This document shows positions 12,670 to 25,892 of a stretch of DNA of 64,000 bases, piece after piece. A program made the translations under genes and the position numbers. The notes under the pieces were generated by a model. It was not told the origin of the DNA, made no database searches, and worked only from the letters and a program-made list of their open reading frames with translations. This DNA comes from Centrapalus pauciflorus (Eukaryota; Streptophyta; Magnoliopsida; Asterales; Asteraceae): NCBI GenBank assembly GCA_020465985.1, contig JAANYP010003248.1:253001-317000 (forward strand), in the 5' to 3' direction. Position 1 is the first letter of the stretch. Every line of letters begins with the position of its first letter.

Positions 12670-12915
12670 TTTTACTTGATTAATATTAAAAAAAAACTCA
12701 CAATCTTTTCATATTTTAACGATTAAATTCCTAAACCTTTTGTTTTGTCGGTTGTATTTTCCGAGTAATCAGTTAGCCGATCAAAAAAATATATTTTTTT
12801 GAATAAGACAAAGATAGTTTAGGGACGTAAACATTTGGAAAAAAAAGTTTAGGGACTTAATTGAGAAAAATGAAAAACGTTGATTGAATTTTTTTAATAT
12901 TAATCCATAAAAAAT
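12670..12915. mobile_element. Decayed inverted-repeat element (MITE-like)
   Basis: The left part (gattaatattaaaaaaa, then cgattaaattcctaaac) is mirrored on the right (gtttagggacttaattg, then tttttttaatattaatcc). The arms are clearly related but diverged, and no clean target duplication was found, so the ends are approximate. Confidence 0.45.
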
Positions 12916-13268
12916 TAGTTAACTTTTAATATTAAAAAACGTCGTCAGCTTAAAAACATTTTAGACGGTGATAAAATTTATATTCGAATGTAAAATGAGG
13001 GATGTATGGTTAACAAAAAAGACGTGTGAATGGATGTATGCCTAATTCAGTAAAAGCATTTCGGCCGCAAAGTGGTAACGAAATTCATTAAAAAATAATA
13101 ATAAGTACAAGTAACGTAAATATTGGCCGTCACGTAAATGTGGTAAAGAAAATGTTGGGTATTTTGGTGATGTGACTTTTTTGGGGTAAAACTTGATAAA
13201 TTGGTTTTTTTTGGGTGATTTTGTAAGTATCCCATAACTTAAATCTACATTCAAATTACACACACTTA
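12916..13268. other. Gene-free stretch
   Basis: AT-rich DNA between two transposon remnants. Short ORFs on the minus strand (13042-13263) have no recognisable domain and no conserved composition. Nothing else seen. Confidence 0.5.
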
Positions 13269-13484
13269 TCTATATATCTAATGGAAAAAAATATATTATC
13301 TTTTTATAAATTTATTAATATATATTTAAAAAAATACAAATCATTACATAAACAATATTAAATATTTAAAAAGCAAACATGATACAATATTAATAAAATT
13401 ATGTTTCATAACATTTTATTTATTGTTATAAAATATATAAAAACATTATGTTTTAGTAAAATTATAATTTCAAACTATATCGAT

Positions 13485-13534
<50 letters not shown>

Positions 13535-13686
13535 TTGAAAATAAAAAATTTAACACAATGCTACTATTCATGTATATTTGGAAATATAGATAAATAATAA
13601 GTAACTATAATTGAGAACTAAATTTCTATAGTTTAGTTTTGATATTATTAAAAATTATTTACGTAATACGTAAGTTCGTAAACTAG
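13269..13686 (+). mobile_element. Probable non-autonomous Helitron
   Basis: Begins TCTATATATC after an A and ends in AAACTAG before a T. A subterminal hairpin (ACGT arms around AAT/ATT) lies a few bases before the 3' end, similar in plan to the elements at 4526 and 19300. It contains a (TA)n run at about 13490-13529. The 5' end is less canonical than in the other two. Confidence 0.55.
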
Positions 13687-16066
13687 TTGTTGATATCAAA
13701 ACTGGAATGGGGATGGAATTGAGGTGGAGCTGGTTGATTCACTGTAATTATTATTAAATATAATAAAAGTTTGAAAATGAATATGGATAGTATGATTCTA
13801 CACAAGTCGTGGATCGAATGGAATGAGATTATGAATTTTTGATATTGACAGATGATACCACAACTAGAAAAGTCTAGAATAACTAATATGATATCGCTAC
13901 CATATATTACGATTAATTTTTTTTTTCTTTCAATTTCTCAAAATTCAATTACATTTGGGTTCAATTTTAAAACTTTTATAATACATTATTTGATGCATTT
14001 ATTATTTATAGTTTAATGTGTTTTAATTTGTACCGCAGCGACTTAGCACTTGTACGTCCCTATACATGAATAATTGAATATGATTTAAGAGTTTTAAATT
14101 TTATTTTGATGTATTTATTAGTTGTTGACTTTGACTACTTCACTAAGTTATACATTTTAGAAACATATATAAATACAATAACATTTTAGTTTTTATTTCA
14201 ATATAATAATGTTATTTTCATCATGCAACAATTTATAATTAGTTTAGTTAATTTTGATGATTAAAAATCAAAAAGTTGATTTATAATATATTATATTTAT
14301 TTTAAAATAAATGTTTAAAAGTTCTGTACATTTTGTACACATACCTTATACTGAAATGGATACCAATAAATTCTACTTCTAGCAACGCAAAAGAAACACT
14401 TAATTACGTCTCCCTTTACCAATTCGATAAATGCATTCCAAGTCTCATCAAAGTGATGGTTTGTTGCAAATGGGATGTCAACAATACTAGATACAATAAA
14501 ATAAATATATCACATTGTCTCGTGGATAAGTTACACGTTTCATCTTTTCCATACGAGATTTTATTCTCCTACTAACAAATTATGGCAACAATGTGACCAA
14601 ATCATAGGGAGAACCAATTACAACAACAATGACACAGAAACTCCGACGGCATGTGGCAGTGATGGCAGGTGGGACAACTGTGGCAACCTTAAGAAGGAGG
14701 CAAGTGTCGAGAAGGAAAGTTGCTAGCAACCTGATTAATAATTAGGTATTAGAGATATTGAAAGACCTCTTAAAAAGAAAGAAGACGGACAGACGGACGG
14801 ACGGTGAGAAAGTTTGTTATCTCTACTTATAGACAAATAATTTATCTTAAACCCTTTTCATTTTAAGAAATAAGTTTTTTAAGAATCAAACCTGAAACAA
14901 GTAAACCATCAAAGATATAATTAAATGTTGTTTATTATCAACTTTTTTTTTTTTTTTACATTTTAGGGACCATAATTAGTTTTTAAAGTATAAAATAATA
15001 AATTTTAAAAAATTTGTGTCTCAAGTCATGCAAAACTGTATGTCGTGCTAACTAGAGTCTATATAGTGATCGTCACGAAACTATATGAAATTCTTAAATA
15101 AAAATAAAATAAAATTCCAGTCCATTGCATGACATGAACCTTTTTTTATTAGTGTTTGTAAAATTTAACCTATTATTAATTGCATGTAAATTAAACAAGT
15201 ATACGATGATTCGTAGTAAAGAAAACGATGATATATGATATGAACAAATCAACAATAAGTTTAGTGTTTATTAACATTTAAATATATATATATATATATA
15301 TTACTGCTATTAATTTAGTTATTCCTTTGAGGTTAAAAATTCAAGTCATAATTTTATCATCTTATAAAATTTTAAGTAAAGTTGAACCGAAACTCATGGC
15401 ATTGTATTTCAATAGACAAGTCATTAAATTTGTTATAATTTAAGATAATAAAAGAAAGTGATGAAGGAAAAATGGTATATAGGTCAAAAAGTTTAATTGT
15501 TGGTTTAAGAAGAAACATGAAAAGAAAGGGCAGGGATGAGAATATATATTCATAGGATTAAAGAAGTGACTACATAAAGTCATGTTGCAATTTGCCAACA
15601 CACTTATATACAGGCCCCTACTGTTTCCTTTTTTTTTTTTTCCTATTAAAATACTTAATTCTTATGTTTTTAATTATGTATTTGGTTTTTCTACAAAGTT
15701 ACACATACAAATCTAACTTAATATTCTTTGAATTAATGTATTTATAATAATTTAGAATGTTCCTATAAAATGTTGTTACTTTTATAATATCGTATACTGA
15801 TCTACAATATATACCAAGTAGGGTTGCAAATCAACAAAGAACACCACAATGATTTTGATGAAATTTAAAACTTGCTATCAAGAAGATTCTAGGTCAACTA
15901 TATTGAAGTCATAGCTATCAACAATTAAAATCTTATAATATCATGTTTTATAGTCTTTAATGTATGTCTAAACATTAAAAATTTGTGTTTAAATATCAAT
16001 CAAATAGAATATTATATTATATTATTTATGTTATGTCATTATTAACTAATATACAAAATTTTACCA
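13687..16066. other. Gene-free AT-rich region
   Basis: There is no exon with recognisable protein similarity and no RNA gene. Features are a short gacggacggacgg repeat near 14789-14803, (TA)n near 15283-15301, and poly-T runs near 14944 and 15628. The ORF at 14333-14575 matches nothing I know and has no coding-like context. Confidence 0.55.
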
Positions 16067-16725
16067 TCTATATTTATATAATAATATAATAATAATAAAA
16101 GAACATCTATATGACACATGTTGTCTTCGTGTTTTATCTAATTTTTTTTTAAAGACAAGATAATATTAGATGAACCCAACAAATTACAAGTAATGTGTTC
16201 AAGATGGTGGACAATGCAAAACAACAAACAACCAAAAACGAACTAAGAAATTTATAAACAATAATCTCTAACGGATTAATAGACCATTTCGACCAATTAA
16301 CCAAAAGGGACGACTTTCAATTAGCAAACCATATACTCGATAGCCTTTGCACCAAATGGAACAAATCCTCAGACATAATCTCTTCCGGCGCCTCTTGATC
16401 CAAATATAAAATAGAAATTATTATTTTTAAAATCTATAAATACTAATAAATTACTAATTCTATCTAACATGTGTGTTATTCAATATTATAACATTTGAAA
16501 TTATCTAATATTTATTTATTGTAATAAAATATATAAAAAGCATATAATATATACTAGAAACAAAATATTTAAAAATGTAACTATTATTAAATAATAATTA
16601 TGACAAATAACAATACTATTTTTGTATTATTTTAATAATAATTAATATTTATATGTCTTATTTTTATGTTTACTTATATTTTATTATTAAAATTAATCCA
16701 TGCAATATATGGATTCATAAACCAG
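16067..16725 (+). mobile_element. Helitron-like element with a nested insertion
   Basis: The 5' part (TCTATATTTATATAATAAT) and the 3' hairpin (AATCCAT and ATGGATT arms, 7 bp, perfect) followed by CATAAACCAG resemble the Helitrons in this window. The last four bases are CCAG, not the canonical CTRR. A higher-GC segment at about 16139-16400 looks foreign to it. Read on the minus strand, that segment ends in a poly-A-like tract, as expected for a truncated retrotransposon or retrocopy. Confidence 0.4.
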
Positions 16726-19299
16726 TGTTTATTATAATATATGTTATATGAAAAAAAAAAAAAAAAAAAAGGATAAGAACACGATATAATTTGGCTTCCA
16801 AAAGGTGCTTTAAATAAATAAGTTGTTTTTAACCTTTATTTCAAATTAAACCAAGTCTAAAAAGTATGTTTACGAATAAATAATAGAAATATTCTAAAGC
16901 ACATCCCATTCTACTAATTATGTAATATATCCTTTAATTTCTATCATTCTTTTTTATCTTCTCTCTCTGTCTTACTCTAAAAAAGATGCATTCATTATTA
17001 ATTTAAAATAACACCTAAATAATAATATTAATAATTATAATAATAATAATAATAATAATAATATAAAACATTTAATATGAAGCACGTGAGCAGGAAATAC
17101 ATGATGAGGTTTGAGTAGATGGGAGCGTCTTCACGTGTTACTGTGGACCACACCACCTTACGCTCCTCTTTTCTCTTTTCACATTTCTTTTGTTTATTTA
17201 TATAAATAAATCCTTCAATTCAATTCATTTCATTTCATACATACACCTGCTCTAAAACTCTCCCTCCTTTCTTTTCCATTTTCTTTTATGTATTTCAGTT
17301 TCACCCAACATGCTTTCAATTTAACAAATATTTTTTTATTTTCTAATTTGTATTTAATATGCACCAAAATTGTTAAGTATAAATGATGACCAAATATGTT
17401 TATTTTGGTTAAAATGAAATGCAGAGTTAGTTATTTCACAATAGAATGAAAAAAAAATCAAAAATAAGAGTAAAATATGTAAGTTTTGATCGAAAGAGTA
17501 ACAACAACAAGAGTGTTAAAAAATTATTTATACATCATGTTTCTTTTTATTCATATATATATATGTGTTTTCAAGATTGTTAGGCGTTTGGTGCATTAAA
17601 AAGATCCACAAATACTATTAAGCTTCATTAAAAACCAACTAGTATCGATCTACCCTTTGAACAAGTATATTTGAAGCTGACAGTCCCGACCCTAAGGCAG
17701 GATGACTGGGTTACTGTACAGCGCCCAAAATTCTTAGAGGCCTAATTTCATGCCCCTTAAGCCCTAATAGTAGTCCAGATGACATTCATCCTCAACGGCC
17801 ACTCAGCATCCTTGGATCCCTCGGTGCGATTCTTCGATAAATGCAATCAAACACCGTGTGCGAGGTTGCAAGATTCAAGGATTCGGCTCTTTGATTCCTC
17901 CATGAATACAACACTTTTGCTATTAATTAAATCGATTTCATGTTTTTCAACTCCTTTGTTGTTAATTCTAGGAACTTCATTGTTTTTAGGTAATTGATGT
18001 TGATTCTTCATCTTTTGTTGGTTCTAGGAATGGATAAATAACACATAAATCGAAAGCTATGCGGATCCTCAAGCATATATAAAATAGAATAAAGATGGAC
18101 CAAACTACTTATGGATGTAACCACAATTAACTTCATTACAGTCGGTCTATAGAACACGGGATTTTTTTAACAAGTCATCATCATTTGTTGTTATTTTTAA
18201 AAATCACTTTTGATTTCCCATAAACCGCATGAACGAATTTTGTAATTTATCTTAATGAATATTATGGCGATGACATGCTTTATCTAATATTAAATATTAA
18301 AACTTAAAATCTCAATCATAACAAATAATACGACATTGACATGCTTTTCTATGTTTTTGGAATCTTGATATAATATGAATATATTTCTAAATTGTTTAAA
18401 TGATCAATTTCTTATAAAAAACTTAATTTTTATTTTTAAATTTTATATGTGGTATTTTATAATATAAATAAATAATGAGATAATATTTGTTAAAATTCTA
18501 AAATATCTTTTAAACCAACACATATATGTATTTTTTTTTTAACCTTGGTTAGATTAAACAATTCATCTAAATTATCCCATAAATACCAAATATTTTAATT
18601 TATCTAGGTTAGATATGCATCTTTATATGATAAAGACTAATAAACAGTATATATATGTATTCTTCGTGATGTTATGTGTCATCACGTCTATTGAAACATG
18701 ACAGTCATAAGGTTTTAAATATAACAATTATATCAACTGAAATCCAATATAGTATTCATTCAAATTTAATATAATTATTTTAAATTTAATTCAAATAACT
18801 ATATTCGTATGTTTTAAGTTTCTATATATTTTTAAAATATAATATTTATTTTTTTAATTATTATTTTACATATACTTTTCATAAACAATTATGTATAAAT
18901 ATCCACCTAACGCGCAACTAAATAAACCAATTAGTTAATAGTACTTTAACACATGACTAGTTTATAAACTCATGTATAATTTGGGTGTAAATTTTTAAAA
19001 TTAATTTCATTAATCTTGTAGGATAATTTTTAAATATATATTTTATCAAATTTATAATATCTACTTATATAATATAATAAACTTAAATATAAATATATAA
19101 AAAAATTATTATTCAAATTTGAGTTTTATATTTGATAAGATTTAGTTTAGATTTAGGTTTGAATAAATATTATTTAAATTATTTATTATATAGATTAGTT
19201 ATAGATTTAAAAATATAAATTCCAAATGGCAGTAGTAGGTGATGCCACGTGGCATTAGCAAATGACGACACATGGCAAGATATTTATTCTTAATAGAAA
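16726..19299. other. Gene-free region
   Basis: AT-rich repeats, including a poly-A at about 16750-16770 and an (AAT)n run near 17036-17061. A segment of more balanced composition at about 17680-17990 gives an ORF (17779-17997) with no recognisable domain; it may be a worn fragment of a transposon or gene. About 18650-18950 resembles decayed Helitron material also seen near 49.75-50.03 kb. No gene is supported. Confidence 0.5.
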
Positions 19300-19697
19300 C
19301 TAGTTTATTACCCGCGTATTACGCGGATATTTATAATATATATAAAATATAATGAATTAAAAGGTAAATGTATAAATATTATTTTTTTTTAAACAAAAAG
19401 TATATAAGAATGATATTATTATTTATTATGACCTATTAATTTTATATATTTGTAGATATATATGAATAGTAATTATTTTCTTATATTTTCTACAACTTTT
19501 ATTATATTATAATTAATTAGTTAGTAGAGTATTAGATTAGATTTGATTTGATTTGAATTCAAAAGTGGATTATATTAGATTTGGATAGATATAATTTAAA
19601 TTTCTTTATTATTTTTAAAACCTGCCACGTGTCGATTCATGGTGATGACACGTGGCTGCACCAGAATTGAGTATAGTTACTCTTTTAATAGTATAGA
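19300..19697 (-). mobile_element. Non-autonomous Helitron
   Basis: On the minus strand the element starts TCTATACTATTAAAAGAG at 19697 and ends CTAG at 19300, next to T. Its subterminal GC-rich hairpin (CCGCGTAATACGCGG) is close to the 3' end. The 5' end matches that of the element at 4526-4821 over at least 22 bases (through GTAAC), so the two belong to one family. Inside the 5' end are several TGCCACGTG/CACGTGG-like words, as in many plant Helitrons. Confidence 0.78.
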
Positions 19698-20638
19698 TAG
19701 AAGATAGATTATAGATTTTATTTGTTTGTGGGTTTTCTCACAAAACTATCTAGGCGTGTAAATAACAAAGAGAATATTATGCCTGTGTGTGTTTCATTTT
19801 AATACTCAGAAAAGTTACCAAGAAAAATAAAATAAAATATAAATTTTGATGATAAAGTAATCGTAAAATTTGTTAGACAAACAAAGGTAACATAAACATT
19901 TATTTTTGTTGAGAAAGGACATGAAATTCAACTTTTAGTCAAGAAGAGATAATCAAATGTTGTTTTTGCTGGAAACTGGATCATAAAATTATAATTTACC
20001 TTCATAATCGGTCATAAATACCCTTTTCTATCAAAATTAATTTTTATCACCTTTCTTGGCCTAGAAAACTTTATATTACTTTCATCATCAAAATTTCCAT
20101 CATATGTTTTTTTTTTGACAGTTTGTCCTTAATTTCCCAGGTTCTTGTTTGTTTTGATTCAAAATGAAGAAAATAATAACTAGGATCATGCTTTTAAAGT
20201 TGTTTATTAACACACGTGGTGTTGATGCATAAATATGTATTTTGCATCAAAATAATCATTAGTTTTCTGATATGGGCTTGTGCTTTATGCGATTTGAAGC
20301 ATGTATAGTAATTTTGGTGTATATATCAGTATCATGACTGTTTGAAAAATAGATAAAATGAGACATGCATTGAAGTATATTGATTGAATTTATATAAAAA
20401 AAAGTTAGAAATGATCTAATAGAATGATTGACTAACCTGTTACGATTTTAACTTTTTTACAACAAACTAATTCGACATACTTAAAGTTATGAAGCACACA
20501 AACACAATGATGTTGAAATAATGGGAGGATTAAATGACCCGTTTTAACAATGTTAGGCCCAAACATGAACAATATGTTGCATCGAATGGGCTTGTGTGCT
20601 GGTTTAATTAAGCACTAGCCTCCTCTATGAGTCCCATT
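19698..20638. other. Gene-free region with a weak inverted repeat
   Basis: The word aaattttgatgataaagtaat at about 19841 recurs inverted at about 20075-20097, suggesting a worn inverted-repeat element of about 260 bp. No target duplication was found. Nothing else is recognisable. Confidence 0.4.
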
Positions 20639-20925
20639 TAGGACTGCAAATGATCTAAAATTTTACATAACAACTCGAACTCGAGTGTTAATTATAGAGT
20701 CAAGCTTTTATAGGGTTAAAAGTTTTTTTCAAATACCAAAAAAACAAATCAAAAAATGAGTTTTGGTATCAAACTTAATGTTTATACATATATTCAAGCT
20801 TTGCGAGCCAAACTCGAGTCAAATCAAAGTCTAAGTCAAGTGAAAACTCATCTATTGGACTAGTTGAGCCAAGCTTGAGCCTTGAACCCGCATGCCAAGT
20901 TTGGTTCAACACGTTTGCATCACTA
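20639..20925. mobile_element. Decayed hAT-type MITE
   Basis: The left end TAGGACTGCAAATGATC and the right end (reverse complement TAGTGATGCAAACGTG) are inverted relatives of the TAGGGATGCAAACGA type common in plant hAT elements. The interior has the usual CTCGAACTCGAG and GAGCCAAGCTTGAGCC words. Flanking 8-mers do not match well, so it is old. The minus-strand ORF at 20775-21032 is only a by-product of this repeat. Confidence 0.55.
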
Positions 20926-23279
20926 GCCACATGGAATACATTTAAGTTATTAAAATCAAATAATATATATTGGTATGTTGAAATAACAAAATAAAACATT
21001 ATTTGATATGAGAAGGATGGGCCAAAGCCCAAAGGTTAGAACATGCAAAACTACTGATCAAAACTCAGCAAGGTTACTACTTACTAGTTACTAGTATGTG
21101 TTTTGATTTCCCATGCCCATATGTTGAAATATTCATTTTATCCAGAGGCTCATTTTAATTTTCTAAAATATCAATGATAATATAGCATAATATTCTAGAC
21201 TATATGGTTCCTTTCTTAATCCACCTTCGAATCTTTAAAATTAATTCTTCTACAAAGAAAATCCTAAATATTGCCGTTAATAACTACAAATAACCCGACC
21301 CTCGTGGTATATTTTGTTCGCAGAATAGAATTCGATGGTATCGGAATTTAATTTAGCTTGATTGGAACTTTTGATAACTAATATAAATATTTAAATTATA
21401 TTATTTACCATCAAATTTTTTGATTGTAAGAAATTGATATTTCTACCAACTCATGCATGAATTAGATTCCAACTTATACATGAATTAGATTCCGGTCTAC
21501 GTCATGAATTATATATCATTTCGCAAACCAAACGTCACATGCTCACATTAGTATTTTTTCTAAAGATTCTGAAGTTCCGAGCTTTTTTTTTTTTTTCATT
21601 CAAACAGCTATGGTCTTGAAATCTGTTCACATTAGATTCGTTAATGCTCCCTCTCAGCCAAAACTGGTTGTGCCTCATACCGTTGTTTATTAGATAAAAT
21701 ACATTAGGTTAGGTTACTATTATCAAAGTCACGAAGTAGGGTTTTTGTGTATTTGTATGGATCAATCTAATTCTCCATATCTATTTTAGGGTTATTTTGA
21801 TTAAGAGACATTTCACTTCATCTGTTATAAAGGACTCTAGGTTTCACAAACCAATTATGTGTTTGTGTGTGTTTATCATGTTCAATTTTCAGCTTTAATG
21901 TGTTTATCTAAAGTTTACAAATTTTAATATTGTTTTATTTCTTGTTTTTACGATTCAATTCTTTTCCTGTATTTGTATGAAATTTAATCTTTTTCATGTG
22001 TTCTTGAGTATGGGCAACCTTTCAAATGGTTTTAACTGGTAATCTGAATCGCATCGGACTGAACCTGGCTGAATTAGTCGTATTCTATTCTCAGTCCACA
22101 GTATTCATAAATCGATTTTCTGTCTTGTATGGTTTCACATTTATTCAATGTAAAAGTTAGGAAAACCTGGACTGAAACAGAATTGGTACACTTTGATACG
22201 ATCTCATTTCTCGTGTTTTCAATTTTTGGTTCGAGCCAGTACCATCCGGCTCGATTTTGGACCGCTGTACACACCTATTCTTGAGTGTTAATAATAATTT
22301 TGGTGATAAAAAGTCACAGTAACAATCTAAATTGGTTAGTATGTAAAATGTTATGAACGGTAAACAAAATACAGAAATTGATACTATTAATAATAAAAAT
22401 CAAATAAAGATCTTTATATAGGGGCTATTTTTCTATTATTTATTTCTGCTAGGAAATTGACCCAAAATACAATAACTTAAAATTAAATAACAACATTACA
22501 AGTTTACAACTTTAATATTGTAAATTAAGAAAAAGATTTACTAATATAGATACAATTTGGAAAAAAAACTTTTTTAAATCTTTCCTACTAATTATGAACT
22601 ATAACTCATAATTATTACCAATGTCTTTCTATTCCATTTAATACTAAAAGTGACAACTAATTTAACTAAACACATATATAAAACTAAAAGTTCCAGGTTT
22701 TTTTTAATAAAAAAACTAATATTCGAAGCTATCGTTAGTTTGTCAAACATACCTTTATTTTAGGATTTATATAAAAAAAAGCATACATTATTTTTATAGT
22801 TTTACTAATTTTGTTTCTTCATCGTTTTCTTTTCTCATTTTTTTGTCTCTATATTCTTTAGTCGTATCCACTTTGGTCAGTTTCTTGAGACGAATGGATC
22901 AAATTGATAACATATAAAAATAAGATTATCTTTTAAATGATTTATAAATAATCAAAACTGTCATATTTTAATATTTTTATCAATTTGATTTTCTCATTAT
23001 TTATTTATTTTTTTCTAGATAAAAGGACCAACATGAATACATAAAGGAGCTATATTGAGAAAAAAATAACTCAAAACAAAAAAATGGTAAAAACATATTT
23101 TGGTTTTTGGTTTTGAATATAAACATTATATTTTATTTATTTTATTGGTGGTTGCAAGTCTACCAAAAATGTTAATAAGCAATTACATAAGGACTGTATC
23201 TGTAAATCTGTAATTTACCCAATTAATTTTGTGTAGGGAATTTTCTTCCTATAAACTATAAATTGTTTTGTCGTTCCAT
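20926..23279. other. Gene-free region upstream of the BTB-TAZ gene
   Basis: AT-rich DNA with no coding exon. The segment at about 22030-22275 contains ggttcgagccagtac and ends gctgtacacaccta, resembling the end of another hAT element, but the opposite end was not found. The minus-strand ORF there (22074-22274) is not credible as a gene. Confidence 0.5.
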
Positions 23280-24017
23280 CTTTTCTCATCCTCCCCCTCT
23301 CCTTTCTTCAACAAGCCTAGGATTCCAACCACCAATCCGTCCGTTATTACTTGTTAAGGGCGGAGATTGGCGGTGGATCACGACGGAAGTGGTGATGCCA
23401 GAGATTTTAAACCGCTAGATATATTGAAATATTCAATTGACTTTCGTTCATACATTGTTCGCAAGGTCAAAATACGTAAATACATATATTCAATAATTTA
23501 TGCTGGTCTAGGCTTCAGTGGATTCGATTAACGCCAAGGAAGTGATCTTCATATAAATCTTAAGATCAATCTCGCCATTGTTTTCCAATTTTTTGGCACC
23601 AGGTAACTTTCATGTTTCATAGATTTGTTTAGAAACTAGATTGTTAGCTCACATATTTCAAACGAGACATAATCTGAAGTTTATAATTCATCGAAACTTA
23701 TTTGAGGTTTGTTTAATTAAGAATTTGAATTTAATATTCAATCGATTGTCATTTGTGTGATCGTATGTTCCATTTGGTGCCTAGATGCAAGTTTATTTCA
23801 CATGGTGTTTGATTGTATCAATAATCTAGGTTAACATGGAAAATGAATTGCAAAGCATAATCAACAATCATTTTTCATGAAATTGTGTATGCATTCTGAA
23901 TGTTTTTAAAGTTGCAATTTCATTTTATCGCTTCGTTTTAAGTAATCGTATTTGCATACCCATTAGAATACAAAACGTTGTTTGTTTGATAGGGGGAAAG
24001 CTTCAAATCAAAAAGTT
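23280..24017 (+). promoter_or_regulatory. Probable 5' leader of the BTB-TAZ gene, with a possible intron
   Basis: A pyrimidine-rich start (tttctcatcctccccctctcc, 23280-23300) is typical of a plant transcription start region. A possible leader intron begins at the GTAACTTTC near 23602 and ends at the TTTGATAG just before 23992. A short upstream ORF of seven codons starts at the ATG at 23395. All of this is inference from sequence style; transcript data would settle it. Confidence 0.4.
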
Positions 24018-25892
24018 ATGATAAATAACAACGAAGAAATTCCGTTGGTTACGGAGAAAATCCAACCGCTGCCTCCTCCATTACCTGGTCCATCAACGCC
24101 ATCCATCAATCATCCGAATGGGTGCATGCTGAAAAATAACAGGTCATCATGCATTCGAAAAGATTGTTGCGTCTCTTCACCAATTAGGGAATCTTGGGTC
24201 CGTCTATTTGATGAAGCTTACAGGGCAGATGTTAAGATTCATGTAGATAATGACATTGTCATCTATGCACATGCTAGTATTCTTGTAAGTGCAATCATTG
24301 TATGTATTTACAAATGGTAATGCAATATCCAATTATTCATGTACATCATATAACCTTTTATTGAATCTATGCTTATACCACCAGGGCTTCGTCTCTCCAG
24401 TATTCAGAAGCATGCTTAAGAAATCGAGAAACAAGCATCAAATCTTAATTCATGGGGTTCCACCGGATGCAGTTTACACCTTCATCCGGTTCTTGTACTC
24501 TTCATGGTACATATCACAACTTATATTTGTTGGGCTTGCCTTATGTTTATGAGTTATGTTTCTTATATTCTTTCGGTGTAGTTATGAAGAAGCACAAATG
24601 AAGGAACATGCATTGTCGTTGTTGGTGCTTTCACATGCTTTTGCAGTACCTCAATTGAAACAAGAGTGCGAGTATCAGCTTGAACACAACTTGCTGAATG
24701 TAGACAACGTAGTTGACGTAGTTCAGCTAGCATTACTATGTGATGCTCCACGTCTTCGTGTCATATGCCACCGATTTATCCTAAAGAGGTTTAAAGCCAC
24801 ATATCATTCTCCAGGTTGGAAGGCCATGAAAGAAAGTCGTCCAGATGTTGAAAAGGAACTTATTCAATCCATCAAGGATGAAGACCGCGTAAGAAGATTT
24901 TACATTGTTTGTCATTAGTTTTGAACCGATCTCCTTAATTATGTCATAATTCTTTTGACTATTCCAGAGACGAAAACAAAGGATGAAAAAGTTGAAAGAA
25001 AGGAAGATTTATCTACAACTATACGAGGCAATGGAAGCCCTTGTTCATATATGCAGAGATGGTTGTAGAACAATTGGTCCACACGATAAGGTATTGAAAG
25101 AGGATCAAGAGCCTTGCAAGTATGCGGCTTGCAAAGGGCTTGAATCCCTCGTTCGTCATTTTGCTGGATGCAAGTTAAGAGTCCCTGGTGGCTGCCCTCA
25201 CTGCAAAAGAATGTGGCAGCTTTTGGAGTTACATTCTCGGATATGTTATGATCCTGATGATTGTAAGGTTCCTTTATGCAGGTGTGTATATGATGTGAAT
25301 CATTAACTTACTTACATACAAGAATATTGTTATAATTTTATAATGGGTTAAGTATCATTTTGACTATTAACTTTCAAATTTGTCTCATTTAGTCACTAAA
25401 CTATTTTTTTGTCCTGATTTAGCCATTAAAATTTAGTTTAGTATCCTATTTGAGGGAAAATGAATAAAACTAATGACTAAATCGGTGCAAAATATGATAT
25501 TTAAATTGGGACAATTTTCAGTGGTTAAATCGATAAAAAGAAAGTTTAGTGGCTAAATATATATACAAAATATAGTTCAGTGGTTAAACCGGGACAAAAA
25601 TAGTTTAATGACTAAATCAAAAAAATCTGAAAGTTGGATAGTCAAAATGACACTTAACCCTTTTATAATATATTCAAATGATCTGTTTGGAACACATCAT
25701 TCAAGTTCACAGTATATATACTTAATTAGTAAATTGTGGAATGACAGGAATTTTAAGCAGAGGATCGCAAAAGAAAAGAAGAAGAAGAAGAGGAAGGAGG
25801 AAATGAAGTGGAAAATATTGGTGAGAAAGATCTTGAGAACGAAAAGCATTACTGGAGCTCCGTTTTTCACATTGGCATCATCACAAGGATGA
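24018..25892 (+). CDS. BT4: BTB/POZ and TAZ zinc-finger protein, BT4/BT5-like
   Basis: A plant-specific scaffold that joins a BTB domain (CUL3 and partner binding) to a TAZ zinc finger. Family members act in gametophyte development and in nitrate, sugar and stress responses, in nucleus and cytosol. Exons: 24018-24284, 24385-24506, 24582-24888, 24968-25281 and 25748-25892. Frame is kept, giving 384 residues, normal for the family. A proline-rich N-terminus precedes the BTB domain (ADVKIHV, then YAHASIL joined to GFVSPVFR). The BACK-like part follows (LLVLSHAFAVPQLK). The TAZ finger (about 250-337) shows its Cys/His series, with HFAGCK and CPHCKRMW. The C-terminus is basic (KWKILVRKILRTK), matching the calmodulin-binding tail known in BT proteins. 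The ATG at 24018 is chosen; the same frame is open upstream but has no earlier ATG. Intron 4 carries a MITE (25345-25660). Confidence 0.95.
25345..25660. mobile_element. Mutator-type MITE inside intron 4 of the BT gene
   Basis: A 316-bp element with terminal inverted repeats beginning GGGTTAAGTATCATTTTGACTAT and ending in its near-exact complement. It is flanked on both sides by the identical 9-mer ttttataat (25336-25344 and 25661-25669). A 9-bp duplication is the mark of Mutator-like elements. The interior repeats phrases like tttagtggctaaat in both orientations. A diverged copy lies at about 32636-32916. Confidence 0.85.
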
